NCBI GenBank assembly: GCA_025356575.1
Contig: JANXSP010000100.1
Coordinates: forward strand, 1-63,930
Source: Novosphingobium sp.
GTDB lineage: Bacteria > Pseudomonadota > Alphaproteobacteria > Sphingomonadales > Sphingomonadaceae
DNA: 63,930 nucleotides
Reading direction: 5' to 3'
Shown piece by piece: positions 48,170 to 57,584 of this stretch (its first letter is position 1; each line of letters opens with the position of its first letter). The notes beneath the pieces are model-generated. The model saw only the letters and a program-made list of their open reading frames with translations, was not told the DNA's origin and made no database searches. Made by a program: the position numbers and the translations under genes.

Positions 48170-49336
48170 TTGGCGAGCAGCGCAGCGCTGGCTTCGGCCC
48201 GGGCCGTATCGCGCGAACTCGCGCCTGCCTCCGCGCGCCATCTGGCAGTGCCTTGGACTTCGCTCGATACGCCCTCGGCAATCGCCGACTGGGATGCCCT
48301 GTCGCAGCGCGCCAGCGAACCCAACCCATTCTTCGCCAGCTGGTATCTCCTGCCCTCGCTCCGCGCCATCGATCCGCAGGGCGAGATCCGCGTGTTCCGC
48401 TTCGAACAGGACGGCCGCCTTGCCGGGCTTGTCCCGCTCAGCGCCGAGCAGCGGTATTACCGATGGCCTTTCCCGCATTTGCGCAACTGGGTCCACGCTA
48501 ACTGCTTTGTCGGCGCTCCGCTCGTTGCCAAAGGGTCCGAACACGCATTCTGGCGCGCGTTGTTTGCCCATGCCGATGAGGCGCGGGGCGCAGCGCTGTT
48601 TCTCCATCTCGGGCACATTCCGCTCAGCGGCGCGCTGCACGACGCGCTGATCGCGGTGTCGACCGAGCAGGATCGATATCACGCGCTGGTACATCGCGAG
48701 GATCGGGCCATGCTCGGGTCCTCGCTTGGCCCCGACGCATACCTGGAAGCGGCGCTGTCGGCGAAGAAGCGTAAGGAACTGCGCCGGCAACATCTGCGGC
48801 TGAGCGAACTCGGCGCGTTGGCGGTGGAGCGCCGCGACGATGCCGCCGGAATTGGCGAGTGGACCGCGGCGTTCCTCACGCTCGAGGCCTCCGGCTGGAA
48901 AGGCCAGGCGGGATCCGCGCTCGCGTCCTCGCCCGCGACCACCGCACTTTTCACTGATGCGCTGGCCGCCTCCGCAACGCGCGGCCAGCTTGAGCGCCTG
49001 ACGCTGACGCTGGACGGCGCGCCCATTGCGATGCTCGCCAGTTTTCTTGCCGCGCCGGGTGCATTCAGCTTCAAGACTGCGTTCGACGAACGCTATGCGC
49101 GCTATTCGCCCGGAGTCCTGCTCCAGCGCGAGAACTTGACGATGCTGGCACGGCCCGAGATTGCCTGGACCGATAGCTGCGCCGCAGCCGACCACCCGAT
49201 GATCGACCACCTCTGGCGCGAGCGCCGGGCGATCGGCCGGTACTCGATCGCCATCGGGGGGCCGGCCCGCCGCGCCGCGTTCCGGGCTCTCGCCGCGCTC
49301 GAACTCGCGCGCTCGCCACAAGGGGTCGGGCGATGA
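48170..49336 (+). CDS. GNAT/Fem-like acetyltransferase (Acetyltransf_6, CelD-like)
   Basis: A 388-residue protein with two GNAT-like halves. EPNPFFASWYLLPSLRAIDP and FRFEQDGRLAGLVPL mark the first; KKRKELRRQHLRLSELGALA (a common Acetyltransf_6 landmark), FLTLEASGWKGQAGSAL and GAFSFKTAFDERYARYSPG mark the second. Such proteins (BcsL/CelD and FemX-like) transfer acyl or aminoacyl groups in polysaccharide or wall pathways, but the substrate here is unknown. The start is a TTG at 48170. It overlaps the next gene by 4 bases (ATGA), implying joint function. Confidence 0.82.
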   Translation: MASSAALASARAVSRELAPASARHLAVPWTSLDTPSAIADWDALSQRASEPNPFFASWYLLPSLRAIDPQGEIRVFRFEQDGRLAGLVPLSAEQRYYRWPFPHLRNWVHANCFVGAPLVAKGSEHAFWRALFAHADEARGAALFLHLGHIPLSGALHDALIAVSTEQDRYHALVHREDRAMLGSSLGPDAYLEAALSAKKRKELRRQHLRLSELGALAVERRDDAAGIGEWTAAFLTLEASGWKGQAGSALASSPATTALFTDALAASATRGQLERLTLTLDGAPIAMLASFLAAPGAFSFKTAFDERYARYSPGVLLQRENLTMLARPEIAWTDSCAAADHPMIDHLWRERRAIGRYSIAIGGPARRAAFRALAALELARSPQGVGR

Positions 49337-50172
49337 GCGTGTTTCCGGCAGCGACCCGCTCGGCCTTCGCCGCAGCGTATCCTGAAGAGCCGCTGCGTCT
49401 CGATCACACGCTCGGCAGTCACCCGTTGCTTGAGCTCGAGGCGTTGGCAACGCTCGGCGAAGCGCTGCCCGCAGCGTCGACCGAGTACAACCGCGGCGAT
49501 CTGCCAATCGGCGTCAGCGGCAAACCCGCGGGCAACGGTCTGGCGATCGGCAAGACCATCCGCACGATTGCAACCAGCGGCAGCTGGGCGGTGCTCAAGA
49601 ACATCGAGCAGCTGCCCGCATATGCCCAGCTCCTCGGCGATCTCCTCGGCGAACTGCGCCACGATATCGAGCCGCGCACCGGCGCGATGCAAAAGCTCCA
49701 AGGCTATATCTTCGTCAGCTCGCCCGCTGCGGTGACCCCGTATCATTTCGATCCCGAGCACAATATCCTGCTCCAGCTGCGCGGCACAAAGACGATGACC
49801 GTGTTCCCCGCAGGCGACGCGCGGTTTGCCCCCGACAGCGTCCACGAGGGCTACCACACGGGCGGCGCGCGTGAATTGAGCTGGGACGATACCTTCACCA
49901 GCGGTGGCCGAGAGTTTCCTCTGATCCCTGGCCAGGCGCTGTTCGTGCCGGTGATGGCCCCGCATTTCGTCCGAAATGGCCCTGCCCCATCGGTCTCGCT
50001 GTCGATCACCTGGCGTTCCGACTGGAGCTACGAGGAGGCCGACGCACGGGCCTTCAACGGCGTGCTGCGGCGCGCAGGCTTGCGTCCGCAGGCTCCCGGC
50101 CGCTGGCCCCGGCGCAACCGGCTCAAGGCGCTCGGCTGGCGGGCCTTGCGCAAGGTGACGCCCGACCGTTGA
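49333..50172 (+). CDS. cupin-like (JmjC-type) dioxygenase
   Basis: A 279-residue protein with a complete 2-oxoglutarate/Fe(II) facial triad pattern: TPYHFDPEHNILLQLRGTK (His and Asp) and VMAPHFVRNGPAPSVSLSIT (distal His); GTKTMTVFPAGD is the usual strand after the motif. It has no helix-turn-helix, although similar proteins are sometimes labelled transcriptional regulators. It could hydroxylate a protein, peptide or lipid. Overlap with the acetyltransferase gene suggests a two-step modification, which is inference. The C-terminus is basic (RWPRRNRLKAL). Confidence 0.8.
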   Translation: MSVFPAATRSAFAAAYPEEPLRLDHTLGSHPLLELEALATLGEALPAASTEYNRGDLPIGVSGKPAGNGLAIGKTIRTIATSGSWAVLKNIEQLPAYAQLLGDLLGELRHDIEPRTGAMQKLQGYIFVSSPAAVTPYHFDPEHNILLQLRGTKTMTVFPAGDARFAPDSVHEGYHTGGARELSWDDTFTSGGREFPLIPGQALFVPVMAPHFVRNGPAPSVSLSITWRSDWSYEEADARAFNGVLRRAGLRPQAPGRWPRRNRLKALGWRALRKVTPDR

Positions 50173-50205
50173 CGATGCCCGCACAGACCCGCAAAGACAG
50201 CCGCA

Positions 50206-51123
50206 ATGACTGAACTTGCCCCGAACGCCCCGCCTTCGCCCGAACACCTCACCGCCGGATTGGTCAAATTGTTGACCGTGCGCGCGGTTGGCGGCGATCA
50301 CTTCGAGGGTCTGAAAAAGCGCGACGGGTTCGGCCGCGTGTTCGGCGGACAAGTGATCGCCCAGGCGCTCGCCGCGGCGGAGCAGACGGTCGATGCCGAT
50401 CGGCTCGCGCATTCGCTCCACGCGTATTTCCTGCGCGGGGGGAGCGAGGACTTCGGCATCGACTTTGCGGTGACGCGCGATTTCGACGGCGGCAGTTTCT
50501 CCAATCGGCGCGTCGTCGCCAGTCAGCAAGGCCGCCCGATCCTCAGCCTGACGGCGTCCTTCCACCGGCTCGAGCAAGGGCTTGAGCATCAGGAAGCGGT
50601 GATGCCGCGGGTTGCTCCCCCCGAAGACTTGCCGAGCGAGGCGGAACTGCGCGCGCAGTATGCCGACAAGGCCGACGAAAGCGTCCGCCACCTGTTCCTC
50701 CAGCCGCGTCCGATCGAGATCCGAACGGTCGAAGGGCGGCACTGGATGAACCCGCAGCCGAGCCCGCCGCTGGCGCACAGCTGGTTCCGGAGCGTCGCCC
50801 GCCTGCCCGACGATCCGCGAGTGCACCGCGCAGTCCTCGCTTACGCCAGCGACATGCAGCTTCTGGGCACCTGCGTCCTGCCGTTCGGGCTAAGCTGGAG
50901 CCGCGGCGAATTGCGCAGCGCGAGCCTCGATCACACGATCTGGTTTCACGACGACTTCCGCGCCGATGAATGGCTGCTCTACGCCACCGATAGCCCGTGG
51001 TCGGCGCGCGGACGCGGGTTCAACCGTGGCTCGATCTTCGCCCAGGACGGGCGCCTGGTGGCCAGCGTCGCCCAGGAAGGCATGGTCCGAAAGATCGAGC
51101 CCAAGTCAGTCGTAAAACCCTGA
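50206..51123 (+). CDS. tesB: acyl-CoA thioesterase II
   Basis: A 305-residue double-hotdog thioesterase: DHFEGLKKRDGFGRVFGGQV begins the first hotdog and HSLHAYFLRGGSEDF follows, while LDHTIWFHDDFRADEWLLYA, with the catalytic Asp, closes the second. It hydrolyses medium and long acyl-CoA to acid and CoA in the cytoplasm. It lies 33 bp after the cupin gene. Its stop is separated by 3 bp from the convergent GGDEF-EAL gene, inside a 13-bp palindrome that contains both stop codons (51119-51131). Confidence 0.95.
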   Translation: MTELAPNAPPSPEHLTAGLVKLLTVRAVGGDHFEGLKKRDGFGRVFGGQVIAQALAAAEQTVDADRLAHSLHAYFLRGGSEDFGIDFAVTRDFDGGSFSNRRVVASQQGRPILSLTASFHRLEQGLEHQEAVMPRVAPPEDLPSEAELRAQYADKADESVRHLFLQPRPIEIRTVEGRHWMNPQPSPPLAHSWFRSVARLPDDPRVHRAVLAYASDMQLLGTCVLPFGLSWSRGELRSASLDHTIWFHDDFRADEWLLYATDSPWSARGRGFNRGSIFAQDGRLVASVAQEGMVRKIEPKSVVKP

Positions 51124-51126
51124 AGT

Positions 51127-53349
51127 TCAGGCGCGCATTCCGGCAACTTCAAGGAACGCGGGCTTTGATCCGCCAACCACTTTTGGCGCAGGGATCGACT
51201 GGCTTCCCGGGTCGAGCGCGGTCAACGGCATCCCCGCCGCAGCCAGCGCGTAAGGCGAAACACGGTGGCGGGTGCATAGTCCCCCGGCCCCGTCGCTGAC
51301 CAGCGGTACCTCGAACTCCACCCCGATCATCGCGTCGTTGGAACGCATCACGGTCGAGACCACGAGCTGCCCCGCGCCGAGGTCGAGCACCAACCCGGTG
51401 CCCTCGGGAACGCCCAGCAGCCCCTCGACGCGCGCGCCGGATTTCGACAGATCGCGCATTACCGCTTCGTAGCGATGATCCTCGTGGATGATCCCGATCC
51501 GGCGGAACACCGTGCGCCGATCGGGGCGGAACAGCTCGGGACCGTCGGGTTCGATCCGCAATTCGCCATTACCCATCTGCGCCGCGATTTCTGCGACAGT
51601 GAGGGCTTTGGAATAAATCCAGCCCTGGATGTACTTGGCCCCCTTGGCGCAAACCAGTTCGAATTGGTCGAACGCCTCGACCCCCTCGACCGTCGTTTCC
51701 ATACCCAGCGCGTCGGACAGGCTGATGATCGCGGCGATGATCTTGGCGCTGTTGCGATCGGTTTGGGTGCACGAATCGACGAAGCTCTTATCGACCTTGA
51801 GCTTGTCGAACGGCGCCGAACGCAGGTAGCTCAACGAGGAATACCCCGTTCCGAAATCGTCGAGCGCAAGCCGTACACCGAGCTGCTTGAGGGAGCCGAA
51901 CGTGCAGTCGATGGTGTCGCTGTCGCCAACGAACACGCTTTCGGTAAGCTCGAGCTCGAGCCGGTCGGGGGTCAGTCCGCTGGCTTCGAGCGCCGCGGTG
52001 ACGATCTCGGGGAAATCGTTCGTTGCGAACTGAACCGCCGACACGTTGACCGCAACGCGAACGCTGGCCGGCCAGGCAAGCGCGTCTTCACAGGCGCGGT
52101 GAAGCGCCCATTCGCCCAGCTGGTTGATCAGGTTGAGCTCTTCGGCGATCGGGATGAACACCTCCGGGCTGATCATTCCGCGCTCGGGATGTTCCCAGCA
52201 CATCAACGCCTCGAACCCGACGACGATATGATCCGCGGCTCGGACGACCGGCTGGTAATGCAACTGCAGCTGGCCGTTGGCGAGAGCATCGCGCAGATCG
52301 TCGACGAGCAGACGGCGCTCTTCCTGCTCGTCCTTGAGATCGGCGGAATAGAAGCGGAACTGCCCGCGCCCGCCATTCTTCGCGGCGTAAAGCGCAAGAT
52401 CCGAACTGCGGACGAGCTCGTCCTTGTCGATCCCATCGTAAGGCGCAATCGCGATCCCGACCGACGTCCCGATGACCGCGCGCTTGCCCTCGATCGGGTA
52501 GGGCTGCGACACCAGTTGGACGATCGTGTTGGCCAATTCGCCAAGTTTACCGCGGTCGTCGAGGTCGGGAAGGATGATCTGGAACTCGTCCCCGCCCAGT
52601 CGCCCGACCTCGCCGCGTTCGCCGATGACGGTGCGCAGGCGCGCGGCGACCTGGCGCAGAAGCTCATCGCCCGCGGGATGGCCCATGGTGTCGTTGACTT
52701 GCTTGAACCGGTCCAGATCGAGCGCCAGCAGCGCGCAGCTGCGCCCGGCGGCGCGGAACGAAGCGAGGTAGCCCTCGAGCCGCCGGACCATCCGGTGCCG
52801 GTTTGAGAGTCCGGTCAGCGAATCGTAGTCGGCGCGTAGCGAATCTTCGACTTGCCGCTGATATTCGAGAGTCACGTCGCGGGCATTGCCGCGATATCCC
52901 TCGAACTTGCGCGCGGCATCGAACTTGGGATGCGCGTTGATCTGGAGCCAGCGCGGCTGGGCATCGTAATCGAGCGGGGCGGGGATGCAGCGCACAACGA
53001 GATCCGCGATCTTGCTGCGCGCGCTCAGCTGAAATTGAAGCGGCCGCTCGGCCTTGCCTCCCGCATTGTCGCGGTCCGCCTCGAACAGCGCGACGAACGG
53101 CTTGCCCAGAATATCGTCCAGGCTGCGGCCCATCCCCGTCGCAGCGCCCTCGGAGGCATAGATCAAGCGGCCGTCCGGGTTGGTCGCCCAGAACCAGTCG
53201 AGCCCGGTTCCCTCGATATCGTCGAGCAACGCCAAACGCTGCGCGGTATCGCCGGCGCGGATCACGGCGATCCCATCGGCCGTAACGCTGGAGCCGGCGG
53301 CGCGCGAAGAGGCTCCCGAAAACGCCCTCATCAGACCGCCAACCGCCAT
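51127..53349 (-). CDS. PAS-GGDEF-EAL-PilZ cyclic-di-GMP enzyme
   Basis: A 740-residue protein. A PAS domain occupies about 35-160, followed by a diguanylate cyclase domain with intact GGDEF (252-256, LGGDEFQIIL) and a phosphodiesterase domain with EAL (380-382), ELTESVF, DDFGTGYSSLSYL and DKSFVDSC, all consistent with catalysis. The C-terminal ~120 residues look like a PilZ domain (RRTVFRRIG and DLSKSGARVEG), so one chain may make, break and sense c-di-GMP. The RxxD product-inhibition site is not seen before GGDEF. There is no membrane helix. The net activity cannot be predicted. Confidence 0.93.
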   Translation of the reverse strand: MAVGGLMRAFSGASSRAAGSSVTADGIAVIRAGDTAQRLALLDDIEGTGLDWFWATNPDGRLIYASEGAATGMGRSLDDILGKPFVALFEADRDNAGGKAERPLQFQLSARSKIADLVVRCIPAPLDYDAQPRWLQINAHPKFDAARKFEGYRGNARDVTLEYQRQVEDSLRADYDSLTGLSNRHRMVRRLEGYLASFRAAGRSCALLALDLDRFKQVNDTMGHPAGDELLRQVAARLRTVIGERGEVGRLGGDEFQIILPDLDDRGKLGELANTIVQLVSQPYPIEGKRAVIGTSVGIAIAPYDGIDKDELVRSSDLALYAAKNGGRGQFRFYSADLKDEQEERRLLVDDLRDALANGQLQLHYQPVVRAADHIVVGFEALMCWEHPERGMISPEVFIPIAEELNLINQLGEWALHRACEDALAWPASVRVAVNVSAVQFATNDFPEIVTAALEASGLTPDRLELELTESVFVGDSDTIDCTFGSLKQLGVRLALDDFGTGYSSLSYLRSAPFDKLKVDKSFVDSCTQTDRNSAKIIAAIISLSDALGMETTVEGVEAFDQFELVCAKGAKYIQGWIYSKALTVAEIAAQMGNGELRIEPDGPELFRPDRRTVFRRIGIIHEDHRYEAVMRDLSKSGARVEGLLGVPEGTGLVLDLGAGQLVVSTVMRSNDAMIGVEFEVPLVSDGAGGLCTRHRVSPYALAAAGMPLTALDPGSQSIPAPKVVGGSKPAFLEVAGMRA

Positions 53350-53416
53350 CGTCTGTCCATCACCTCTACCCGCCCGGTTGCGGGCCGCCGTCCGATCTAA
53401 TCCCGGCGCGTTGCGA

Positions 53417-54313
53417 TTATCTTAAGCTTAAACTCTCGCGTACTCCGGAGACTTCGAGGCGATTGCGCCCTTTTGCCTTGGCGATGGCGAGCGCAAGTTC
53501 GGCATTGCGCAACGACGCATCGAGTTGCCCCGTAATCTCCGCCAGACCGCCACTGGCGGTAATCGGCACATCGCCGCTCGAAGCGGTCTCCGCGGCATCG
53601 CCAAGGAACCCGATGATACCCCTGCACATGGTCGTCGCCGCGGCGCGCGAGGTGCCGGGCATAAGTACGCCGAAACTCTCTCCCCCGATCCGCGAAATGA
53701 TGGCTTCGGGCCCGGTCAAGGTTCGCAAAAGATCGGCAAACAGGATGAGCACGGCATCCCCGCCGGCATGTCCGTAGCGCGTGTTCAAAGCCTTGAAGTA
53801 ATCGATATCGAATACGGCCAGGCAGCCGCCCTCCGCGCTTTGCGCGAGGTGTCCGAGCATCGTCACGAACGCCTTGCGATTGGTCAGCCCGGTCAGTGGA
53901 TCGGTCATCGTCGCCACGAACAGGCGGTCTTCGAAGGAACGTCGCGCTTCGATGCAGCGCAGGACGGCAAGCGCGCCGTCGATTGTCCCGCGTTCATCGC
54001 AATTGCTGCGGATCTGCAGTTCGAACCACGCCTCCGCGCCGCGGTAACCGAGGACCGCGGGGCGTCCCAGCACCTCGGTCCATACGTCGCTCGGCTCGCC
54101 TGCCACCGCCGCTGCGTGAAGCTGTTCGACGAGCTCGCAGAAACGCGGATCGACGATCTGCCAAAGCAGAGTTTCGTGCGTTGCTTCGTTCAGCACCACC
54201 GAACTTTCGTGGATGGTGCCGGCGCAATCGGTTCGGACGATGATGTCCGACGTCGTTTCGGCAAGCACGCGGTAGAGCGCACAGCTCCCCCCCGGCAAGA
54301 AATGCACCCCCAT
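53417..54313 (-). CDS. degenerate GGDEF-domain protein with N-terminal sensor-like domain
   Basis: A 298-residue protein. The N-terminal ~125 residues are PAS-like, and the GGDEF-type domain (about 135-295) keeps FDIDYFKALNTRYGHAGGDAVL but has GGESF (210-214) in place of GGDEF. The Asp/Glu pair is therefore altered and the metal-binding Glu is Ser, so cyclase activity is doubtful; it might act as a GTP- or c-di-GMP-binding regulator. It lies 67 bp upstream of the GGDEF-EAL-PilZ gene on the same strand. I chose ATG 54313. Confidence 0.88.
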   Translation of the reverse strand: MGVHFLPGGSCALYRVLAETTSDIIVRTDCAGTIHESSVVLNEATHETLLWQIVDPRFCELVEQLHAAAVAGEPSDVWTEVLGRPAVLGYRGAEAWFELQIRSNCDERGTIDGALAVLRCIEARRSFEDRLFVATMTDPLTGLTNRKAFVTMLGHLAQSAEGGCLAVFDIDYFKALNTRYGHAGGDAVLILFADLLRTLTGPEAIISRIGGESFGVLMPGTSRAAATTMCRGIIGFLGDAAETASSGDVPITASGGLAEITGQLDASLRNAELALAIAKAKGRNRLEVSGVRESLSLR

Positions 54314-54554
54314 GTTCAACCCGCCCCCGCTTCGATGTCGCACAAACCGCTTGTCAGCTAACTTGGAGCTGAGAACAGCCGTTTGGTCGCAGATTACCCC
54401 AACAACCGCACATCGACGCGAAATCTGTAAGTTAACCCCTAGTATAACCTACTAATATTCGAATCGACGGCATGGTTAATACTAACAGGTTCTCCATAGG
54501 TGTGTGTTAATTTTGATGCGGGTCGGGTTCGCGGTCCTTCGTCCGCGTCAGCGA

Positions 54555-55241
54555 TCACAGCTCGATCATGATCCGCACGCGCGCCGGGTCTGTCCCCGCG
54601 ACATCGGCGATTTCGCGGCGGACGCCGGCGAGGCGATCCGCGATCGTCGTGATTTCGGCAGCTGGCGGGTGCAGCAATTCGGGTGAGACGCCGAGCGCCT
54701 CGGCTAGCGCATCGATCCGTTCCACTAGCGGCCGGGCACGGTCCTGCTCCCAGGCCCAAACCGTCGGCTTACTGACCCCAAGGGTGGCGGCGAGCGCGGC
54801 CAGTGTCATCCCGCGCGCGCGCCGCAAGCGCTGGAGCCGCGCGCCGAAGCGTTCGCTTGGCGGAGCAATCGGAGCGGGTTCGAACGCTGCGCCAACCGCG
54901 CTGCGCAACTGGGCGGCGCTCAGGGTTGCTGCGCTGATCGGCTGGTCGAACTGACAGCCATGGATCGCCCCGCTGGTCCAGATCAGCCGTGCTTCGGTCA
55001 CGCCCGCCTCGGGCAATTCGATCTCGATGCGCTCGCCGATCGCGAGTTCGGGGCCGCCTTCGAACAGCAGTCCGGTCGCCGATATATTATGGACGACTAC
55101 CGCCACAGTCTCCCCCGCGATCGCACTACCAACGGTTTCGAGCCGCAACGTTCGCCGGCTCCCGCGCCGTGCTCCGCCATCGTGGGCGATATGCTCCAAC
55201 TGTGCTTCGATCACCGCGCGTTCCTTCACCGCCAACCGCAC
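54555..55241 (-). CDS. PilZ-XRE helix-turn-helix fusion protein
   Basis: A 228-residue protein. An N-terminal PilZ domain (about 20-115) has RRGSR (25-29) and NISATG (52-57), the RxxxR and D/NxSxxG c-di-GMP ligands. An XRE-type helix-turn-helix (about 135-190, LRRARGMTLAALAATLGVSK and WAWEQDRARPLVERIDAL) follows. It would bind c-di-GMP and DNA in one chain, making it a candidate c-di-GMP-responsive transcription factor. It starts at a GTG. It lies 241 bp upstream of the degenerate GGDEF gene and 85 bp downstream of uvrC on the same strand. Confidence 0.85.
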   Translation of the reverse strand: MRLAVKERAVIEAQLEHIAHDGGARRGSRRTLRLETVGSAIAGETVAVVVHNISATGLLFEGGPELAIGERIEIELPEAGVTEARLIWTSGAIHGCQFDQPISAATLSAAQLRSAVGAAFEPAPIAPPSERFGARLQRLRRARGMTLAALAATLGVSKPTVWAWEQDRARPLVERIDALAEALGVSPELLHPPAAEITTIADRLAGVRREIADVAGTDPARVRIMIEL

Positions 55242-55326
55242 GGGAGTCGCGGTAACGGCGTTAAGCCCAGGTTAGCAGCGCGGGTTAACGGCGACGCGAT
55301 GGGCCCGAGCCGCGACGAGCCGGTGG

Positions 55327-57270
55327 CTATCCTGCCGGGTGATAGAAATCCCACACCGCCTGCGCCACCGCGGCGCTGACCCCCGGCGCGCGCTGGAGGT
55401 CCTCGAGCGCGGCTGCGCGGACTTTGCCCGCGGTTCCAAAATGGAGGAGCAGCGCCCGCTTGCGCGCGGGGCCGATGCCGGGGATTTCGTCGAGCGGCGA
55501 TGCGGTGATCGCGCGGCTCCGCTTCGCCCGATGCGCGCCGATGGCGAAACGGTGGACTTCGTCGCGCAGCCGCTGAAGGTAGAACAGTACGGGCGAATTG
55601 GTCGGCAGGGTCTTTTCGCGGCCATCGGGAAAGTGGAACACCTCGCGCCCCTCGCGGCCGTGGCCTGGGCCCTTGGCGATGGCGATTAACGGCACATCCT
55701 GGATGCCGAGCTCGGCCAGGGTATCGCGCACCGCGCTCATCTGGCCTTTGCCGCCGTCGATCAGGACGAGGTCGGGCCAAGTTCCCGACTGGCGATCGGG
55801 ATCTTCCTCCTGCACGCGGCCGAAGCGGCGTTGCATGACTTCGCGCATCATCGCGAAATCGTCGCCCGGCGCGGTGTCGGGATTGCGAATGTTGAACTTG
55901 CGGTACTGTCCCTTGAGCAATCCGTCGGGCCCCGCGACGACCATCGCGCCAAGCGCGTTGGTGCCCATGATGTGGCTGTTGTCGTAAACCTCGATCCGCT
56001 GGGGGATCTCTCCAAGCTCGAGGAACTCGGTGACCTCGCGAAGCGTGCGCGCTTGCGTGCTGCTCTCGGCAAGACGCCGCTCGAGCGCCTCGGCGGCGTT
56101 GCGACTGGCCTGTGTCATCAGCCGCTTGCGATCTCCGCGCTGGGGGACCGAGATATCGACCTTGCCGCCCGCAGCCGGTGCCAGCGCCTCGGCCAGCAAA
56201 TCGCCCTCGGGCAGCGCCCGGTCGACCAGGATGCAGCGCGGGGGCGGCACTTCTTCGTAGAACTGGGCGAGGAAGCTGACCATAACGTCTTCCTCGCTCA
56301 AGCCCTCCGTATGCGCAGGAAAGAAGGCGCGGTGGCCCCAGTTCTGGCCGCCGCGGATGAAGAACGCCTGGATCCCGATCTGCCCGCCGTGACTGGCGAG
56401 CGCGAAGATGTCGGCGTTTCCGACCCCTTCGGCGTTGATCGCCTGACTGCCCTGGATGAATGTCGCGGCGCGCAAGCGGTCGCGCATGATCGCCGCGCCC
56501 TCGAAATCGAGCGCGGCGGCGGCCGCGTCCATCTGGCTGCTCATGCGCGCCTGGACCGCCTGGCTCTTGCCCCCAAGGAAGTCCTTCGCCTCGGCGACCA
56601 GCTCGGCATAGCCGGCCTCGTCGATCCGGCCGACACACGGGGCCGAACAGCGCTTGATCTGGTACAGCAGGCATGGCCGGTCGCGGCGGCTGAAGAACCC
56701 GTCGTTGCACGATCGCAGCAGGAACAGCTTTTGCAGCGCGTTGATCGTGGTGTTGACCGAACCGGCGCTGGCGAACGGACCGTAGTAATTGCCCTTCGCC
56801 CGCCGCGCACCGCGGTGCTTGGTGATGCGGGGGAACGCGTGATCGGCGCGCAGGAGGATGAAGGGAAAGCTTTTGTCGTCGCGCAGCAGCACGTTGTACG
56901 GCGGGCGGTAGCGCTTGATCAGTTGCGCTTCGAGCAGCAGCGCGTCGGCTTCCGAATTGGTCGTCACGATGGTCATGCTGCGCGTCTGGCTTACCATCCG
57001 CCGTAACCGGGTCGAAAGCGCGCCGACCTGGGTGTAATTCGCCACCCGGTTCTTGAGCACGCGCGCCTTGCCGACATAAAGCACATCGCCGCGCGCATCG
57101 TGCATTCGGTACACCCCCGGACGCGGCTTGAGCGTACGCACGACCTCGCGGATCGCGGCAATCCCCGCGTCGAGATCGGGCGTGCCCGACCCGCGCACGG
57201 TGTAGGCCGCGGCCTCCTCGTGGAAGCGTTCGGACGACTTTGGATGGTCGGGGCGGTCGGCCTTGGTCAT
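55327..57270 (-). CDS. uvrC: excinuclease ABC subunit C
   Basis: Makes the dual incisions of nucleotide excision repair with UvrA and UvrB. The 647-residue protein has the GIY-YIG domain (PGVYRMHDARGDVLYVGKAR, KNRVANY), a UVR motif (QMDAAAAALDFEGAAIMRDR), the UvrC/RNase-H-like domain (YDNSHIMGTNALGAMVVAG, DLVLIDGGKGQM) and a C-terminal helix-hairpin-helix (IPGIGPARKRALLLHFG). All catalytic regions are present. It is divergent from the wax ester synthase gene across 314 bp. Confidence 0.96.
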   Translation of the reverse strand: MTKADRPDHPKSSERFHEEAAAYTVRGSGTPDLDAGIAAIREVVRTLKPRPGVYRMHDARGDVLYVGKARVLKNRVANYTQVGALSTRLRRMVSQTRSMTIVTTNSEADALLLEAQLIKRYRPPYNVLLRDDKSFPFILLRADHAFPRITKHRGARRAKGNYYGPFASAGSVNTTINALQKLFLLRSCNDGFFSRRDRPCLLYQIKRCSAPCVGRIDEAGYAELVAEAKDFLGGKSQAVQARMSSQMDAAAAALDFEGAAIMRDRLRAATFIQGSQAINAEGVGNADIFALASHGGQIGIQAFFIRGGQNWGHRAFFPAHTEGLSEEDVMVSFLAQFYEEVPPPRCILVDRALPEGDLLAEALAPAAGGKVDISVPQRGDRKRLMTQASRNAAEALERRLAESSTQARTLREVTEFLELGEIPQRIEVYDNSHIMGTNALGAMVVAGPDGLLKGQYRKFNIRNPDTAPGDDFAMMREVMQRRFGRVQEEDPDRQSGTWPDLVLIDGGKGQMSAVRDTLAELGIQDVPLIAIAKGPGHGREGREVFHFPDGREKTLPTNSPVLFYLQRLRDEVHRFAIGAHRAKRSRAITASPLDEIPGIGPARKRALLLHFGTAGKVRAAALEDLQRAPGVSAAVAQAVWDFYHPAG

Positions 57271-57584
57271 TGCAGGCTAAAGGTCTTTCGGCACGGAAGT
57301 TGACGAAGTGAACGGGCCCCAGGAAACCAAAAGCCCCGTCTCGCCCAGATAGCGACCCCTGGCCCACGCGGAAACCCCGGCTGCGATACGCCGGTCGCCC
57401 GGGCCACGATTTCGAGAAGGCCATTGCCGCCCGGTGCCACGTCGCTGCGATGTGAGAAAAACATGCCGCAGCCACACCCATTTGCGGCACGGTTGACGGC
57501 CACCCGCGATGTGTTACGCCTATGCCGCACGACACCGCCGAAAACCGCGGGCAGACGCCATCTGGCGATGAGGGAGGACCGATC
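57271..57584. promoter_or_regulatory. intergenic region between uvrC and wax ester synthase
   Basis: This 314-bp stretch holds no gene I can support. A possible -35 (TTGACG, 57493-57498), with a weak -10 about 16 bp later, lies before the wax ester synthase TTG, and GGAGG at 57574-57578 is its Shine-Dalgarno. Nothing else recognisable was seen; the uvrC promoter is expected in the left part. Confidence 0.4.

Noticed and set aside
51119..51131. A 13-bp palindrome containing the stop codons of tesB and the convergent GGDEF-EAL gene
   Set aside because: It is short and easily explained by two facing TGA stops; no T-run or other terminator feature is present.
54432..54510. Three TTAA words upstream of the degenerate GGDEF gene, resembling CtrA half-sites
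   Set aside because: Positions 54432, 54476 and 54507 do not form the TTAA-N7-TTAA spacing; a local AT-rich patch explains them.
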